Positions 55,770 to 63,927 of a stretch of DNA of 64,000 nt are shown here, piece by piece (position 1 is the stretch's first letter; the number at the start of each line of letters is the position of its first letter). The notes below the pieces were generated by a model, which had not been told where the DNA came from, made no database searches, and saw nothing but the letters and a program-made list of their open reading frames with translations. The position numbers were made by a program, and so were the translations under genes. The stretch is from Roseiarcus sp963833955 (GTDB taxonomy: Bacteria > Pseudomonadota > Alphaproteobacteria > Rhizobiales > Beijerinckiaceae): assembly GCA_963833955.1 (NCBI GenBank), contig CAWHZY010000016.1, positions 1-64,000 of the forward strand, read 5' to 3'.

Positions 55770-55985
55770 TCAAGGGTGTTTTGGCGTCCAAGGCCGATTG
55801 GCCTTTAGGAGGGCGTTTGCGAGGACGATGAGTTTTCGCATGATCGCGGTCAGGGCGACTTTGGCTGGTTTTCCGGCGTCAAGGAGCCGGGCGTACTTTG
55901 CTTTCAGATCAGGATTGAAGCGAGCCGCGACGAGCGCTGGCATGTAGAGCGCCTGGCGCAGGCCGGCGCGACCGCCGCGGCCGGC
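55770..55985 (-). pseudogene. IS110-family transposase, C-terminal fragment
   Basis: Minus strand: RGGRAGLRQALYMPALVAAR, then AKYARLLDAGKPAKVALTAI and ANALLKANRPWTPKHP with its natural stop at 55770. This is the Transposase_20 end of an IS110-type enzyme. It meets the plus-strand fragment head to head at 55985. Confidence 0.8.
55809..55880. repeat. 72-bp perfect inverted repeat, left arm
   Basis: Exact complement of 56199-56270; both arms encode the IS110 C-terminal segment DAGKPAKVALTAIMRKLIVL and a few residues more. The arms enclose a 318-base spacer. Confidence 0.9.
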
Positions 55986-56270
55986 GTTCCTTTCGTCAAG
56001 GTCAATCCACGTCAGGCGCGCCGCTTCGCCGAAGCGACCGGCAAGCTTGCGAAGACCGATCGCCTCGACGGGGCGATGCTGGCTCGCATGGGCGCATTGC
56101 TGGAACTGGAGGCGCCCCCAGCCCGAAGCGAGGTCTTGCTCGAACTGAAGGAGCTCTACGTTGCTCGCGAGGCCCTGGTGAAGGGTCGCACCGCCGCCGA
56201 CGCCGGAAAACCAGCCAAAGTCGCCCTGACCGCGATCATGCGAAAACTCATCGTCCTCGCAAACGCCCTC
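55986..56270 (+). pseudogene. IS110-family transposase, N-terminal fragment plus copied tail
   Basis: Plus strand: GVPFVKVNPRQARRFAEATG, KTDRLDGAMLARMG (the DEDD-domain Asp) and LLELKELYVAREALVKGRTAA, then a direct jump at 56199 to DAGKPAKVALTAIMRKL, the C-terminal tail. The middle of the enzyme is missing. Its frame runs into the secreted-protein gene. Confidence 0.8.
56199..56270. repeat. 72-bp perfect inverted repeat, right arm
   Basis: Exact complement of 55809-55880. Confidence 0.9.
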
Positions 56271-56339
56271 AGCCGCGCTTTTGCCTTTTTTTTGAGGTTT
56301 GTGCGGCCAATCCGGGCGGCGCGACTCGAGGTTGACGCG

Positions 56340-56771
56340 GTGGTGGCAAAACTATTTCACGTGGTGGTAGCGTGGTTATTTTTAGCGGTCGGACTGAGCG
56401 GATCAGCCTATGCCGACTGCGGCTCCGACATGCAAAAGCTTGCCGAGGCGCGCAACACGCAGCTGGAAATCGTCAACAATTTCGCCAAATCTTTTCACGG
56501 TAAGCCATTGGATCCAGAAGGGTTTTGCGGGAAATCTGGAGGGTTGGTCCGTGCTGAGAACGCGCTAATAGCGTATATGGAAAAGAATAAGGACTGGTGC
56601 TCATTCCCCGACGAGGCGATCGCCCAACTCAAGGAGCACCACGCCAAGAACATGGCCTTTAGTGCGAAGGCCTGCACCGTCGCGGCGCAGATGAAAAAGA
56701 TGAAGGAGCAAGCGGCTCAAGGCGGGGGGAGCGGTCCACAGGCGCAGCCGTTGCCCGCCGGACCTCTTTGA
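56340..56771 (+). CDS. Small secreted four-cysteine protein, unknown function
   Basis: From GTG 56340 (GAGG 8 bases upstream) a 143-residue protein opens with a signal peptide, VVAKLFHVVVAWLFLAVGLS, cleaved near SAYA. The mature part has four Cys (ADCGS, GFCGK, DWCSF, KACTV), probably two disulfides, and a Gln/Gly/Pro tail. The frame is open upstream through the IS110 remnant, but that is accidental. It overlaps the ubiA TTG start by 4 bases. No family recognised. Confidence 0.72.
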   Translation: MVAKLFHVVVAWLFLAVGLSGSAYADCGSDMQKLAEARNTQLEIVNNFAKSFHGKPLDPEGFCGKSGGLVRAENALIAYMEKNKDWCSFPDEAIAQLKEHHAKNMAFSAKACTVAAQMKKMKEQAAQGGGSGPQAQPLPAGPL

Positions 56772-57703
56772 CGTTTGCGCACGAGCGCGCGTCCGCCTTG
56801 CCGGACGCACGGCCAACGAGCTTGGTGCTGCGTCTGACGCCGGATTTCGCGCTCCCCTTCGTTCAGCTTGCACGTCTCGACCGGCCCGCTGGATGGCAGC
56901 TGCTGCTCGCCCCGTGTTGGGAGGGGACGGCGCTCGCGGGCCTTGCCGTCCATCGCGGGCCCAACCTGTGGCATCTCGCTCTCTTTCTGATCGGCGCAGT
57001 TGCCATGCGTGGCGCCGGCTGCACCTACAACGACATTCTGGACCGCAAGCTCGACGCCGGAGTCGAGCGTACGCGCAACCGTCCCTTGCCGTCCGGACGA
57101 GTCACGATTGGTGCGGCTGCGGTGTTCCTTGTCGTCCTCGCGCTGATCGGTCTCACGGTGCTGTTGAGCTTCAACACGTTCTCGATCTGGCTCGGGATTG
57201 CCTCGCTAGGCATTGTCGCCGTCTACCCGTTGATGAAGCGGGTGACCTCTTGGCCGCAGGCCGCGCTGGGCCTTGCTTTCTCGTGGGGAGCGCTAATGGG
57301 CTGGAGCGCAACCTTCGCGAGTCTCTCGGTCGCGCCCACCTTGCTTTACGCGTCCGCCTTCGCGTGGACGATCGGTTACGACACAATCTATGCGCTGCAG
57401 GATGCGCGCGATGACGCCATCGTCGGCATCCGCTCGACCGCACGATTATTCGGAACTCGGGTGAAGCTCGGCGTTGGGGCGTTCTATATTGCGACCGCCG
57501 CCTTGGCGCTGGGGGCGATTGAATCCGCGGGGGGCGGGGCCATTGCGCTGATCGGATGGCTGGGTTTTAGTGCTCATCTAACCTGGCAAACGTCGCAACT
57601 CGAAGACGCCGATCCGGCAACGGCGTTGAGGCTTTTTCGCTCTAATCGCGACGCCGGACTCATTCTGTTCGCTGGCGTCGCGCTGCAGGGGTGGCTGGGA
57701 TAG
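56768..57703 (+). CDS. ubiA: 4-hydroxybenzoate polyprenyltransferase
   Basis: A 311-residue membrane protein with about eight helices. The two Mg-prenyl-diphosphate motifs are NDILDRKLDAGVERT (NDxxDxxxD, near residue 88) and DARDDAIVGIRST. It joins a polyprenyl chain to 4-hydroxybenzoate in ubiquinone synthesis. TTG 56768 overlaps the preceding TGA; the conserved part begins near LARLDRPAGWQLLL. The preceding gene is probably co-transcribed. Confidence 0.9.
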   Translation: MTFAHERASALPDARPTSLVLRLTPDFALPFVQLARLDRPAGWQLLLAPCWEGTALAGLAVHRGPNLWHLALFLIGAVAMRGAGCTYNDILDRKLDAGVERTRNRPLPSGRVTIGAAAVFLVVLALIGLTVLLSFNTFSIWLGIASLGIVAVYPLMKRVTSWPQAALGLAFSWGALMGWSATFASLSVAPTLLYASAFAWTIGYDTIYALQDARDDAIVGIRSTARLFGTRVKLGVGAFYIATAALALGAIESAGGGAIALIGWLGFSAHLTWQTSQLEDADPATALRLFRSNRDAGLILFAGVALQGWLG

Positions 57704-57773
57704 GAGCCCGCCGTCCGCGCGCGCCCGTCACGTCCTCGTCATGCGACTCGATTAGCGGGGCTCCGATCTGCCT

Positions 57774-59042
57774 ATGATGGGGGAAAGCCGCTTGCGACAA
57801 TCGACCAACATCGCGCGTCGCGCCACCAGCGCAGGGCTCAAAGCCGCGGTCCATCGCTCGAAGCCTCTCTCACGAGCTGGCATGCTTGAGCGCCTGTTCA
57901 CGCTTGCGTTCAAGCGCCTGGTCTATCCTCAGATCTGGGAGGATCCGGTCGTCGACATGAAGGCGCTGGATATCGGCCCTGGACATGAGGTGATCGCGAT
58001 TGCCTCCGGCGGTTGCAACGTCCTCTCTTATCTGACAGCGGATCCCGCCGGGGTCACCGCGGTCGATCTCAACGGGGCGCATGTCGCGCTAGGCCGCCTG
58101 AAGATCTGCGCGGCCCAGAACCTGCCGGACTATGACAGCTTCTTCCGTTTTTTCGGCCGCGCCGACGCGCGCGCCAACGTGGCCGCATATGACCGCCGCC
58201 TACGCGCAAAGCTGGACCCTGCCGCGCGCGCCTACTGGGACAAGCGCACAACGTTCGGGCGACGGCGCATCGGCCTTTTCGCCCGCAATTTGTACCGTCA
58301 CGGCCTGCTCGGACACGTACTTGGCGCGGGCCACACGCTTGCGCGTTTGCATGGCCTCGACCCGTCAATCGTGCTCAAGGCCAGGACGCTCGACGAGCAG
58401 CGCGCCCTCTACGAGAAACGCCTGGCGCCGATCTTCCACAAACCGCTCGTCCGCTGGCTCTTGAAGCAGCCCGCATCCCTCTACGGGTTGGGCATTCCAC
58501 CGGTCCAATACCAGGCTCTGGCCGCGGATTCCCCCTTGGGAATAGGAGCCGTCTTAAGTGAGCGCGTGGAGAGGTTGGCTTGCGGCTTCGACATCGCCGA
58601 CAACTATTTCGCGTGGCAGGCGTTCGGACGGCGTTATGCGCCGGGGCCGAACCCCGCGCTCCCGCCCTATCTGCAGAAGGAGAACTTCGACGCCGTCCGC
58701 GGCCGCTCAAGCCGTGTGCGCTACGTCCAGCGCTCGTTCACCGACATCCTGCGCGATTTGCCGGCGACGAGCTTCGATCGCTACGCGCTGCTCGACGCGC
58801 AAGACTGGATGAACGACGCCGAGCTTACGGCGCTATGGTCCGAGATCACCCGCACCGCACGGCCGGGCGCACGGGTCATCTTCCGCACCGCATCGGCCGA
58901 GCGGTTGTTGCCTGGCCGCGTGCCCGACAACGTGCTCGGCGCGTGGCGTTACGAAGACGAACAGAGCCGTGAACTCAGCCGGCAGGATCGCTCGTCGATC
59001 TACGGCGCGTTCCACCTTTACACGCTTAAATGCGCGACATGA
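57774..59042 (+). CDS. btaA: SAM:diacylglycerol 3-amino-3-carboxypropyltransferase
   Basis: A 422-residue BtaA. The recognisable blocks are YPQIWEDPVVDMKALDIGPG, IASGGCNVLSYLT, VDLNGAHVALGRLK and ALLDAQDWMNDAELTALW. It transfers the 3-amino-3-carboxypropyl group of SAM to diacylglycerol, giving diacylglyceryl homoserine, the first step to the betaine lipid DGTS. Such lipids replace phospholipids under phosphate limitation. It is coupled to btaB (ATGA overlap). Confidence 0.9.
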   Translation: MMGESRLRQSTNIARRATSAGLKAAVHRSKPLSRAGMLERLFTLAFKRLVYPQIWEDPVVDMKALDIGPGHEVIAIASGGCNVLSYLTADPAGVTAVDLNGAHVALGRLKICAAQNLPDYDSFFRFFGRADARANVAAYDRRLRAKLDPAARAYWDKRTTFGRRRIGLFARNLYRHGLLGHVLGAGHTLARLHGLDPSIVLKARTLDEQRALYEKRLAPIFHKPLVRWLLKQPASLYGLGIPPVQYQALAADSPLGIGAVLSERVERLACGFDIADNYFAWQAFGRRYAPGPNPALPPYLQKENFDAVRGRSSRVRYVQRSFTDILRDLPATSFDRYALLDAQDWMNDAELTALWSEITRTARPGARVIFRTASAERLLPGRVPDNVLGAWRYEDEQSRELSRQDRSSIYGAFHLYTLKCAT

Positions 59043-59686
59043 GCGACGCCGCGGCGCTGATGGACCGCATGTATCGACGTCAGCGCTACATCTACGACTT
59101 GAGCCGCAAATTTTATCTTCTCGGCCGCGACGAGGCGATCTCGCGCCTTCGCCCCGCTCCCGGCGACAAGGTGCTGGAGATCGGCTGCGGCACCGGGCGC
59201 AATCTTGTCAAACTGGCGCAAACCTATCCCGAAGCGCGGCTCTTCGGCGTAGACGTATCGCGGGAAATGCTGGCGACCGCGGCCGCGTCGACCGCGCGGG
59301 CCGGGCTCGCCTCGCGCATCGCCTTGGCCCAGGCGGACGCGACGGCGCTCGACCCGCGCGGAATATTCGGCTGCGTCAATTTCGAGCGCGTGATGATCTC
59401 ATACGCCCTGTCGATGATCCCGTCCTGGCGCGAAGCGCTCGCCCAAGCGCTTGATGTTGTGGCGCCCGGCGGATCGCTGGAGATCGTCGATTTCGGTGGT
59501 TGCGCCGGGTTGCCTCGCCCCTTCAAGGCGGGGCTTATGCTCTGGCTCGCCGCCTTCGACGTGGCTCCGCGCGAGAATCTCAGCGACGCACTTGCGGCGC
59601 TAGCCGCCCAGCGCGGTATGACATGCGAGACAGCGAACCGGTTTCGCGGCTATGCGATCCTGGCTGTTGCACGGCGACGTGCCTGA
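59039..59686 (+). CDS. btaB: Diacylglyceryl homoserine N-methyltransferase
   Basis: A 215-residue SAM methyltransferase starting MSDAAALMDRMYRRQRYIYD at the ATG overlapping the btaA stop (an ATG 3 codons earlier is possible). SAM loop LEIGCGTGRNL, then FGVDVSREML. Together with btaA it adds three methyls to form DGTS. The fused or paired btaAB order is the known bacterial arrangement. It ends 6 bases from the opposing DUF445 gene. Confidence 0.9.
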   Translation: MSDAAALMDRMYRRQRYIYDLSRKFYLLGRDEAISRLRPAPGDKVLEIGCGTGRNLVKLAQTYPEARLFGVDVSREMLATAAASTARAGLASRIALAQADATALDPRGIFGCVNFERVMISYALSMIPSWREALAQALDVVAPGGSLEIVDFGGCAGLPRPFKAGLMLWLAAFDVAPRENLSDALAALAAQRGMTCETANRFRGYAILAVARRRA

Positions 59687-59692
59687 CGGCGC

Positions 59693-60994
59693 TTATCCGC
59701 CAAACGCGCGCGAAAGCGCGAAGATCAATAGCCCGACCAGGCCGCCGACCAGCGTTCCATTAATACGGATATATTGCAGGTCCTTGCCGACCTGCAATTG
59801 CAGGCGGTTGACGAGCGTCGGGGTGTCCCAGTTGTCGACCACTGCGGCGATGTAGGCGCCGATTTCGGCTCGGCGAGGAAGGACGGTGCGTAGCGCCAGG
59901 AGCCTGAGCCGCCGGTTGATCCTCACCCGACGCGCAGTATCCTCCTCGAGCCACCGGCCGAGCGCGCTGGCTGAGGCGGCAAGCCAACGGACAACAGCTT
60001 CGGCGTGGCGAGGCAGATCGTCCAGAACCGCCGATTCCAGCCCTTCCCGCAGCGCCTGCGCCTGCTCGGCGAACACCGGATTAGCGAGGATCTCCTGCTT
60101 CAAGGCCTCGCCTTGCGCGCGCATCTCTGGGTCGTGCGCGAGGTTGTCGATCAAGTTTTCGATCAATGCATTGGCCTGCTCGCGCCACGGATGGTCGAGG
60201 TCGCGCATTTCCTTCACGGTCTCGCTGAGTCCGTTGATCACCTTGGCGGCGATCATGTCGTCGACCCATTTGGGGATCCAGCGCCAAGACTTTTGGGCCA
60301 CATGCCTGACGATGGTTGCCTTGTGGCGCTCGAGCGTCGTTTCGACAAAATCGAGGCCATGATCGAGCAATGTCTGGCCCGCTCCCTGCGCCCACAGGAT
60401 CGAGAGTCCGCGGGAGGCAAGCGGCGCGGCGGGGACCGCCTCGATCACGCGCCGCGCAGCAAGAGCGACCCATTCGTCGATTGCCGCTTTTGGCACGAGA
60501 TCGAGCGCATACGGAACGGCGCGTCGGGCTGCCGCCGCGAGAGCCGGCGCGTTGCGCTCGTCCTCGAGCCATCGCGCCGCGAGACCGACAAAGTCAATCG
60601 AAGACAGACGTGCGATGGCGACGCGTGGGGAGAGAAAGTTGTTGGTGATGAAGCGGCCCATCGCCGCGCCTATGCGCCGCTTGTTTTCAGGGACAACGGC
60701 GGTGTGGGGGATCGGCAGCCCGAGGGGGCGGCGAAAAAGCGCGACGACGGCGAACCAGTCGGCGCAGGCCCCCACCATGCCGGCCTCCGCAAACGCGCTA
60801 AGATAGCGCGCCCAGACCCAGTTCCCCGGGGCGCGACGCATGGCGAGATAGATCGCCGCCATCAGGACAAGCAGCAGCGTCGCGATGGTGCGCATCCGGC
60901 GCAGCTCCGCCCGGCGCTCGGCCTGAGTCATGAAGACGTCGGAAGATCCGAGCGGCGTGGTTTTGCCGGCCGCTGATCGAGCAAGCTCTGTCAT
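59693..60994 (-). CDS. DUF445 (YjiN-like) membrane protein
   Basis: A 433-residue protein from ATG 60994 (MTELARSAAGK). One N-terminal membrane helix (IATLLLVLMAAIYLAM), the conserved GMVGACADWFAVVALFRRPLG, a long helical mid-section, and a final helix at the C-terminus (LVGGLVGLLIFALSRAF). The role is unknown; family members sit in the inner membrane. Confidence 0.87.
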   Translation of the reverse strand: MTELARSAAGKTTPLGSSDVFMTQAERRAELRRMRTIATLLLVLMAAIYLAMRRAPGNWVWARYLSAFAEAGMVGACADWFAVVALFRRPLGLPIPHTAVVPENKRRIGAAMGRFITNNFLSPRVAIARLSSIDFVGLAARWLEDERNAPALAAAARRAVPYALDLVPKAAIDEWVALAARRVIEAVPAAPLASRGLSILWAQGAGQTLLDHGLDFVETTLERHKATIVRHVAQKSWRWIPKWVDDMIAAKVINGLSETVKEMRDLDHPWREQANALIENLIDNLAHDPEMRAQGEALKQEILANPVFAEQAQALREGLESAVLDDLPRHAEAVVRWLAASASALGRWLEEDTARRVRINRRLRLLALRTVLPRRAEIGAYIAAVVDNWDTPTLVNRLQLQVGKDLQYIRINGTLVGGLVGLLIFALSRAFGG

Positions 60995-61148
60995 CGTCAG
61001 GTTGGGGCTCGTTTGAAAGTGAGGAATCGATATGGGATCATAGGGACGGGCCGCGCCAAGGCGATAGAACCTTTTGACGCCGGGGAAGTCCAAACGGCTT
61101 GCCTCGCCCGCCCTAGCCATTTGCAGAGGAAGTGACTAGATAACGGAT

Positions 61149-61301
61149 GCGGAGCTGGGTGGCGCGTCAGGACAACATTCCTCGGGGCCGTACGATCCCC
61201 ATGGGGGCTGTCCCTGTCGAGGCTCGTGGGCTTCGGCATATGGCTCCCACCTACTCACGTAGGCGCCCGGGATCACCGTCCAACGGCCGTCTCGGCTCCG
61301 C
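61149..61301 (+). ncRNA. ssrS: 6S RNA
   Basis: About 153 bases closed by a 7-bp terminal stem, GCGGAGC (61149-61155) with GCTCCGC (61295-61301), and an internal hairpin GTGGG...CCCAC with GGCTTCGGC in its arm near 61228-61253, as in alphaproteobacterial 6S RNAs. It lies directly ahead of the cyclo-ligase gene, the conserved ssrS-ygfA order. 6S RNA mimics an open promoter and holds sigma-70 polymerase in stationary phase. Ends are approximate. Confidence 0.72.
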
Positions 61302-61343
61302 GCTTTATGAATTCGACGGCCCTTCTCGGAGCGGCGATCACCC

Positions 61344-61932
61344 TTGACGTCGAACAAGGCCGGGCCGAAGGCGCTCCTGCGCAGCGAGGCTCTCGCCCGG
61401 CGAGGGAAAGTCGAGCCCGCGGCTCGCGCGGCCTTCAGCCGCCGTCTCGCCGAGGAAGGTTTGCGCCTCGCGCGTTTCTGGCGTCCCCCGATCGTATCGG
61501 TCTTTTACCCGGTGCGCGACGAGCCGGACACGCTCCTGCTTCTGGCTGCGCTTGCCGACGAAGGATTCGCGACCGCCTTGCCGGTCGTCGTTGGCCGGGG
61601 ATCGGCGCTTGCTTTTCGCCTCTGGCGGCCCGGGGAACCCACGCGCGCAGGCGCGATGTCGATTCGCGAACCTGTCGAGGGAGCGCCACGTCGTCGAGCC
61701 CGATCTCCTGTTCGTGCCGCTTGCCTGCTTCGACCGGCGCGGCCACCGCATCGGCTATGGCGCCGGCTATTACGACCGGACCCTGAGCAACTTACGCGCG
61801 ATGAAGCCAGTCCACGCAATTGGCGTCGCCTATGGAGTATGCGAAGTCGCTGCGGTGCCCTATGAAGCCCATGACCAGACCCTGGACGCAATTGTGACCG
61901 AACAGGAAACGATACTCTTTAGCGAGCGATGA
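61344..61932 (+). pseudogene. 5-formyltetrahydrofolate cyclo-ligase, single frameshift
   Basis: The first frame (TTG 61344) gives NKAGPKALLRSEALARR and PIVSVFYPVRDEPDTLLLL up to SIREPVEG; the second continues RHVVEPDLLFVPLACFD, with the family's RIGYGAGYYDRTL motif and TLDAIVTEQ, ending at 61932. One indel at about 61682 separates them; joined length about 196 residues is normal. The enzyme (ygfA/fthC) converts 5-formyl-THF to methenyl-THF. As with ppc, a sequence error is likelier than decay. It overlaps the next gene by 4 bases. Confidence 0.85.
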
Positions 61933-62750
61933 TCCGTTTGCTGTTCATCGGCGACGTCGTCGGCCGGTCCGGGCGCGCGGCCGTCCTAGAGCAAGCTCCC
62001 CTATTGCGCGCCCGCTGGGGCCTCGATTTCGTCATCGTCAATGGCGAGAACGCGGCAGGCGGGTTCGGACTCACCGAATCCATATTCGAGGATTTCCTCG
62101 CCGTCGGCGTCGACGCGGTGACGCTCGGCAATCACGCCTTCGATCAACGCGAGGCGCTCGTATTCATCGAGCGCCAGCCGCGCCTGATCCGGCCGGTCAA
62201 TTTCCCCGCGGGTACGCCGGGACGGGGAGCGGCGGTGGTCAAGAACGCGAAAGGGGCGCGGCTCCTCGTCCTCAACGTGATGGGCCGCATTTTCATGGAC
62301 GCGCTCGATGATCCGTTCGCCGCCATCAAGCGCGAGCTTGCGCTCTGTCCGCTCGGCGAGGCCTGCGACGCCTCCATCGTCGACTTCCACGCCGAAGCGT
62401 CGAGCGAAAAATGGGCATTCGGTCATTTCGTCGATGGCAAGACGAGCCTCATGGTCGGAACTCACACCCATACGCCGAGCGCCGATCACCGCATCCTGGC
62501 CGGAGGAACCGGCTTCGTCACCGACGTGGGCATGACCGGCGACTACAATTCGGTGATCGGCATGGACAAGGAAGAGCCCTTACGCCGGTTCACGAGCAAG
62601 ATCCACTCCGGCCGCTTCGAGCCGGCGTTGGGGCCGGCGACGCTGTGCGCCATCGCCGCCGAGATCGGCCCCGACGGCTTAACGAAGGCCATCGCGCCGG
62701 TCAGGATCGGCGGTCTTCTAGAACCCGCCGAGCCCGGTTTCTGGGCCTGA
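61929..62750 (+). CDS. YmdB family metallophosphoesterase (TIGR00282)
   Basis: A 273-residue protein with the binuclear metal motifs IGDVVGRSGR, VNGENAAGGFG, GNHAFD and THTHTPSADHRI, then TDVGMTGDYNSVIGMD. Members hydrolyse cyclic nucleotides (2',3'-cAMP, 3',5'-cyclic phosphates) and affect biofilm and sporulation in other bacteria. Overlaps the cyclo-ligase stop and the gph start, so it is part of a coupled string. Confidence 0.9.
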   Translation: MIRLLFIGDVVGRSGRAAVLEQAPLLRARWGLDFVIVNGENAAGGFGLTESIFEDFLAVGVDAVTLGNHAFDQREALVFIERQPRLIRPVNFPAGTPGRGAAVVKNAKGARLLVLNVMGRIFMDALDDPFAAIKRELALCPLGEACDASIVDFHAEASSEKWAFGHFVDGKTSLMVGTHTHTPSADHRILAGGTGFVTDVGMTGDYNSVIGMDKEEPLRRFTSKIHSGRFEPALGPATLCAIAAEIGPDGLTKAIAPVRIGGLLEPAEPGFWA

Positions 62751-63445
62751 TGGCGATGGTCGCTCCCACCATTGTCTATGACCTCGACGGCACGCTCGCT
62801 GACACCGCGGAGGATTTGGTGGCCACCCTCAATTGGCTACTCGGAAGAGAAGGCCTTGCACCGCTCAAGGTTGAAACCGCCGGTTCGCTGGTCGGGGCCG
62901 GCGCGCGGGCGCTGATCAAGCGCGGCTTCGCCGCTTCGGGCAAAACCCTTGATCCGGAAGCCACCGAGGCCTTGTTCGCCGATTATCTTGGCTATTACAG
63001 CGCCCATATCGCCGATCGCAGCCGGCTCTATCCAGGCGTCGACAAGGCGCTCGCGGCCTTCGCGCGTGCGGGCTGGCGGCAGGCGGTCTGCACCAACAAG
63101 ACCGAAAGCTTAGCCAAGCTCCTGATCGCAAAGCTCGGGATTACCGGCCGTTTCGCCTTCATCTGCGGCCAGGACACGTTCGGAATCGGCAAGCCGGACG
63201 CCAAGCCGCTCCTGATGACCATCGCTGCTTCCGGCGGCGCAAAGGAATCCGCGATCATGGTCGGGGATTCGGAGACCGACATCAGGACGGCCCGCGCCGC
63301 CGTCGTGCCCGTCATCGCGGTTGACTTTGGCTATGCCAATGTTCCGCTAATGGAACTCGGACCTGACCGGATAATCTCGCATTTCGATCAGCTTATGGAG
63401 GCCTGCGACGCGCTGCTGGCTGTTGCGGACGATCCTTTTGAGTGA
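62750..63445 (+). CDS. gph: Phosphoglycolate phosphatase (HAD superfamily)
   Basis: A 231-residue HAD hydrolase. Motif I YDLDGTLADT (nucleophile Asp), motif II VCTNKTESL, the Lys in GKPDAKPL and motif IV MVGDSETDIRTA. TGATG overlap with the previous gene. Dephosphorylates 2-phosphoglycolate arising from DNA repair; close HADs differ in substrate, hence the moderate symbol certainty. Confidence 0.85.
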   Translation: MAMVAPTIVYDLDGTLADTAEDLVATLNWLLGREGLAPLKVETAGSLVGAGARALIKRGFAASGKTLDPEATEALFADYLGYYSAHIADRSRLYPGVDKALAAFARAGWRQAVCTNKTESLAKLLIAKLGITGRFAFICGQDTFGIGKPDAKPLLMTIAASGGAKESAIMVGDSETDIRTARAAVVPVIAVDFGYANVPLMELGPDRIISHFDQLMEACDALLAVADDPFE

Positions 63446-63927
63446 ACCAGCGGACCCAGCTATCTCCCCGATTCCCGGCAAAGGCGACTGTACTCGGATG
63501 TGAGACTTGGCGCTTCCTGCCGCGGTCCCGGAACACTCTGCACTCGGACTCGACTCGCAAACTGGAAACGATCGTCCTGCTCCGCGCGCGTGAGGCCAAC
63601 GCCAAGGCGATGCGAGCCGCTGATCGCCGCTTCAAATCGCCGAAGACGCCGGCGCCAACCGCCACCTATCGAGGGCCATTTGGCCCGATCGAGATCGATG
63701 TGGATGGCGATTGGATTCGGGAAGTGCTTCCTGACTTCTCGCCTCGTTCACGCCGCAGTCGGAGGTTGCGCAAGCTCTTGCGGCTGCATGACCAGCACTA
63801 CGCGCAGGTGTGGGCCGATTGCGAGGCATCCGGCGTTAGGACTCTGGTTGATGAGGAGAGGCGGATTGACGCCGAGGCCATAGCGTGGCCGACGTCGCCT
63901 TACAGGCCGCGTCGCTGCTCGCGGTGA
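63442..63927 (+). CDS. Hypothetical protein, 161 residues
   Basis: It overlaps the gph stop by 4 bases. A basic protein (many Arg) with a central segment GPFGPIEIDVDGDWIREVLPD and LLRLHDQHYAQVWADCEASG. No family recognised. A phage-like origin is possible given the arginine-rich composition, but there is no clear proof. The start may be further in, because the first 60 residues look low in structure. Confidence 0.4.
   Translation: MNQRTQLSPRFPAKATVLGCETWRFLPRSRNTLHSDSTRKLETIVLLRAREANAKAMRAADRRFKSPKTPAPTATYRGPFGPIEIDVDGDWIREVLPDFSPRSRRSRRLRKLLRLHDQHYAQVWADCEASGVRTLVDEERRIDAEAIAWPTSPYRPRRCSR

Noticed and set aside
56076..56771. 231-codon frame joining IS110 N-terminus to the secreted protein
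   Set aside because: The two halves are unrelated; the second half has its own GTG, ribosome site and signal peptide, so the fusion is accidental read-through of debris.
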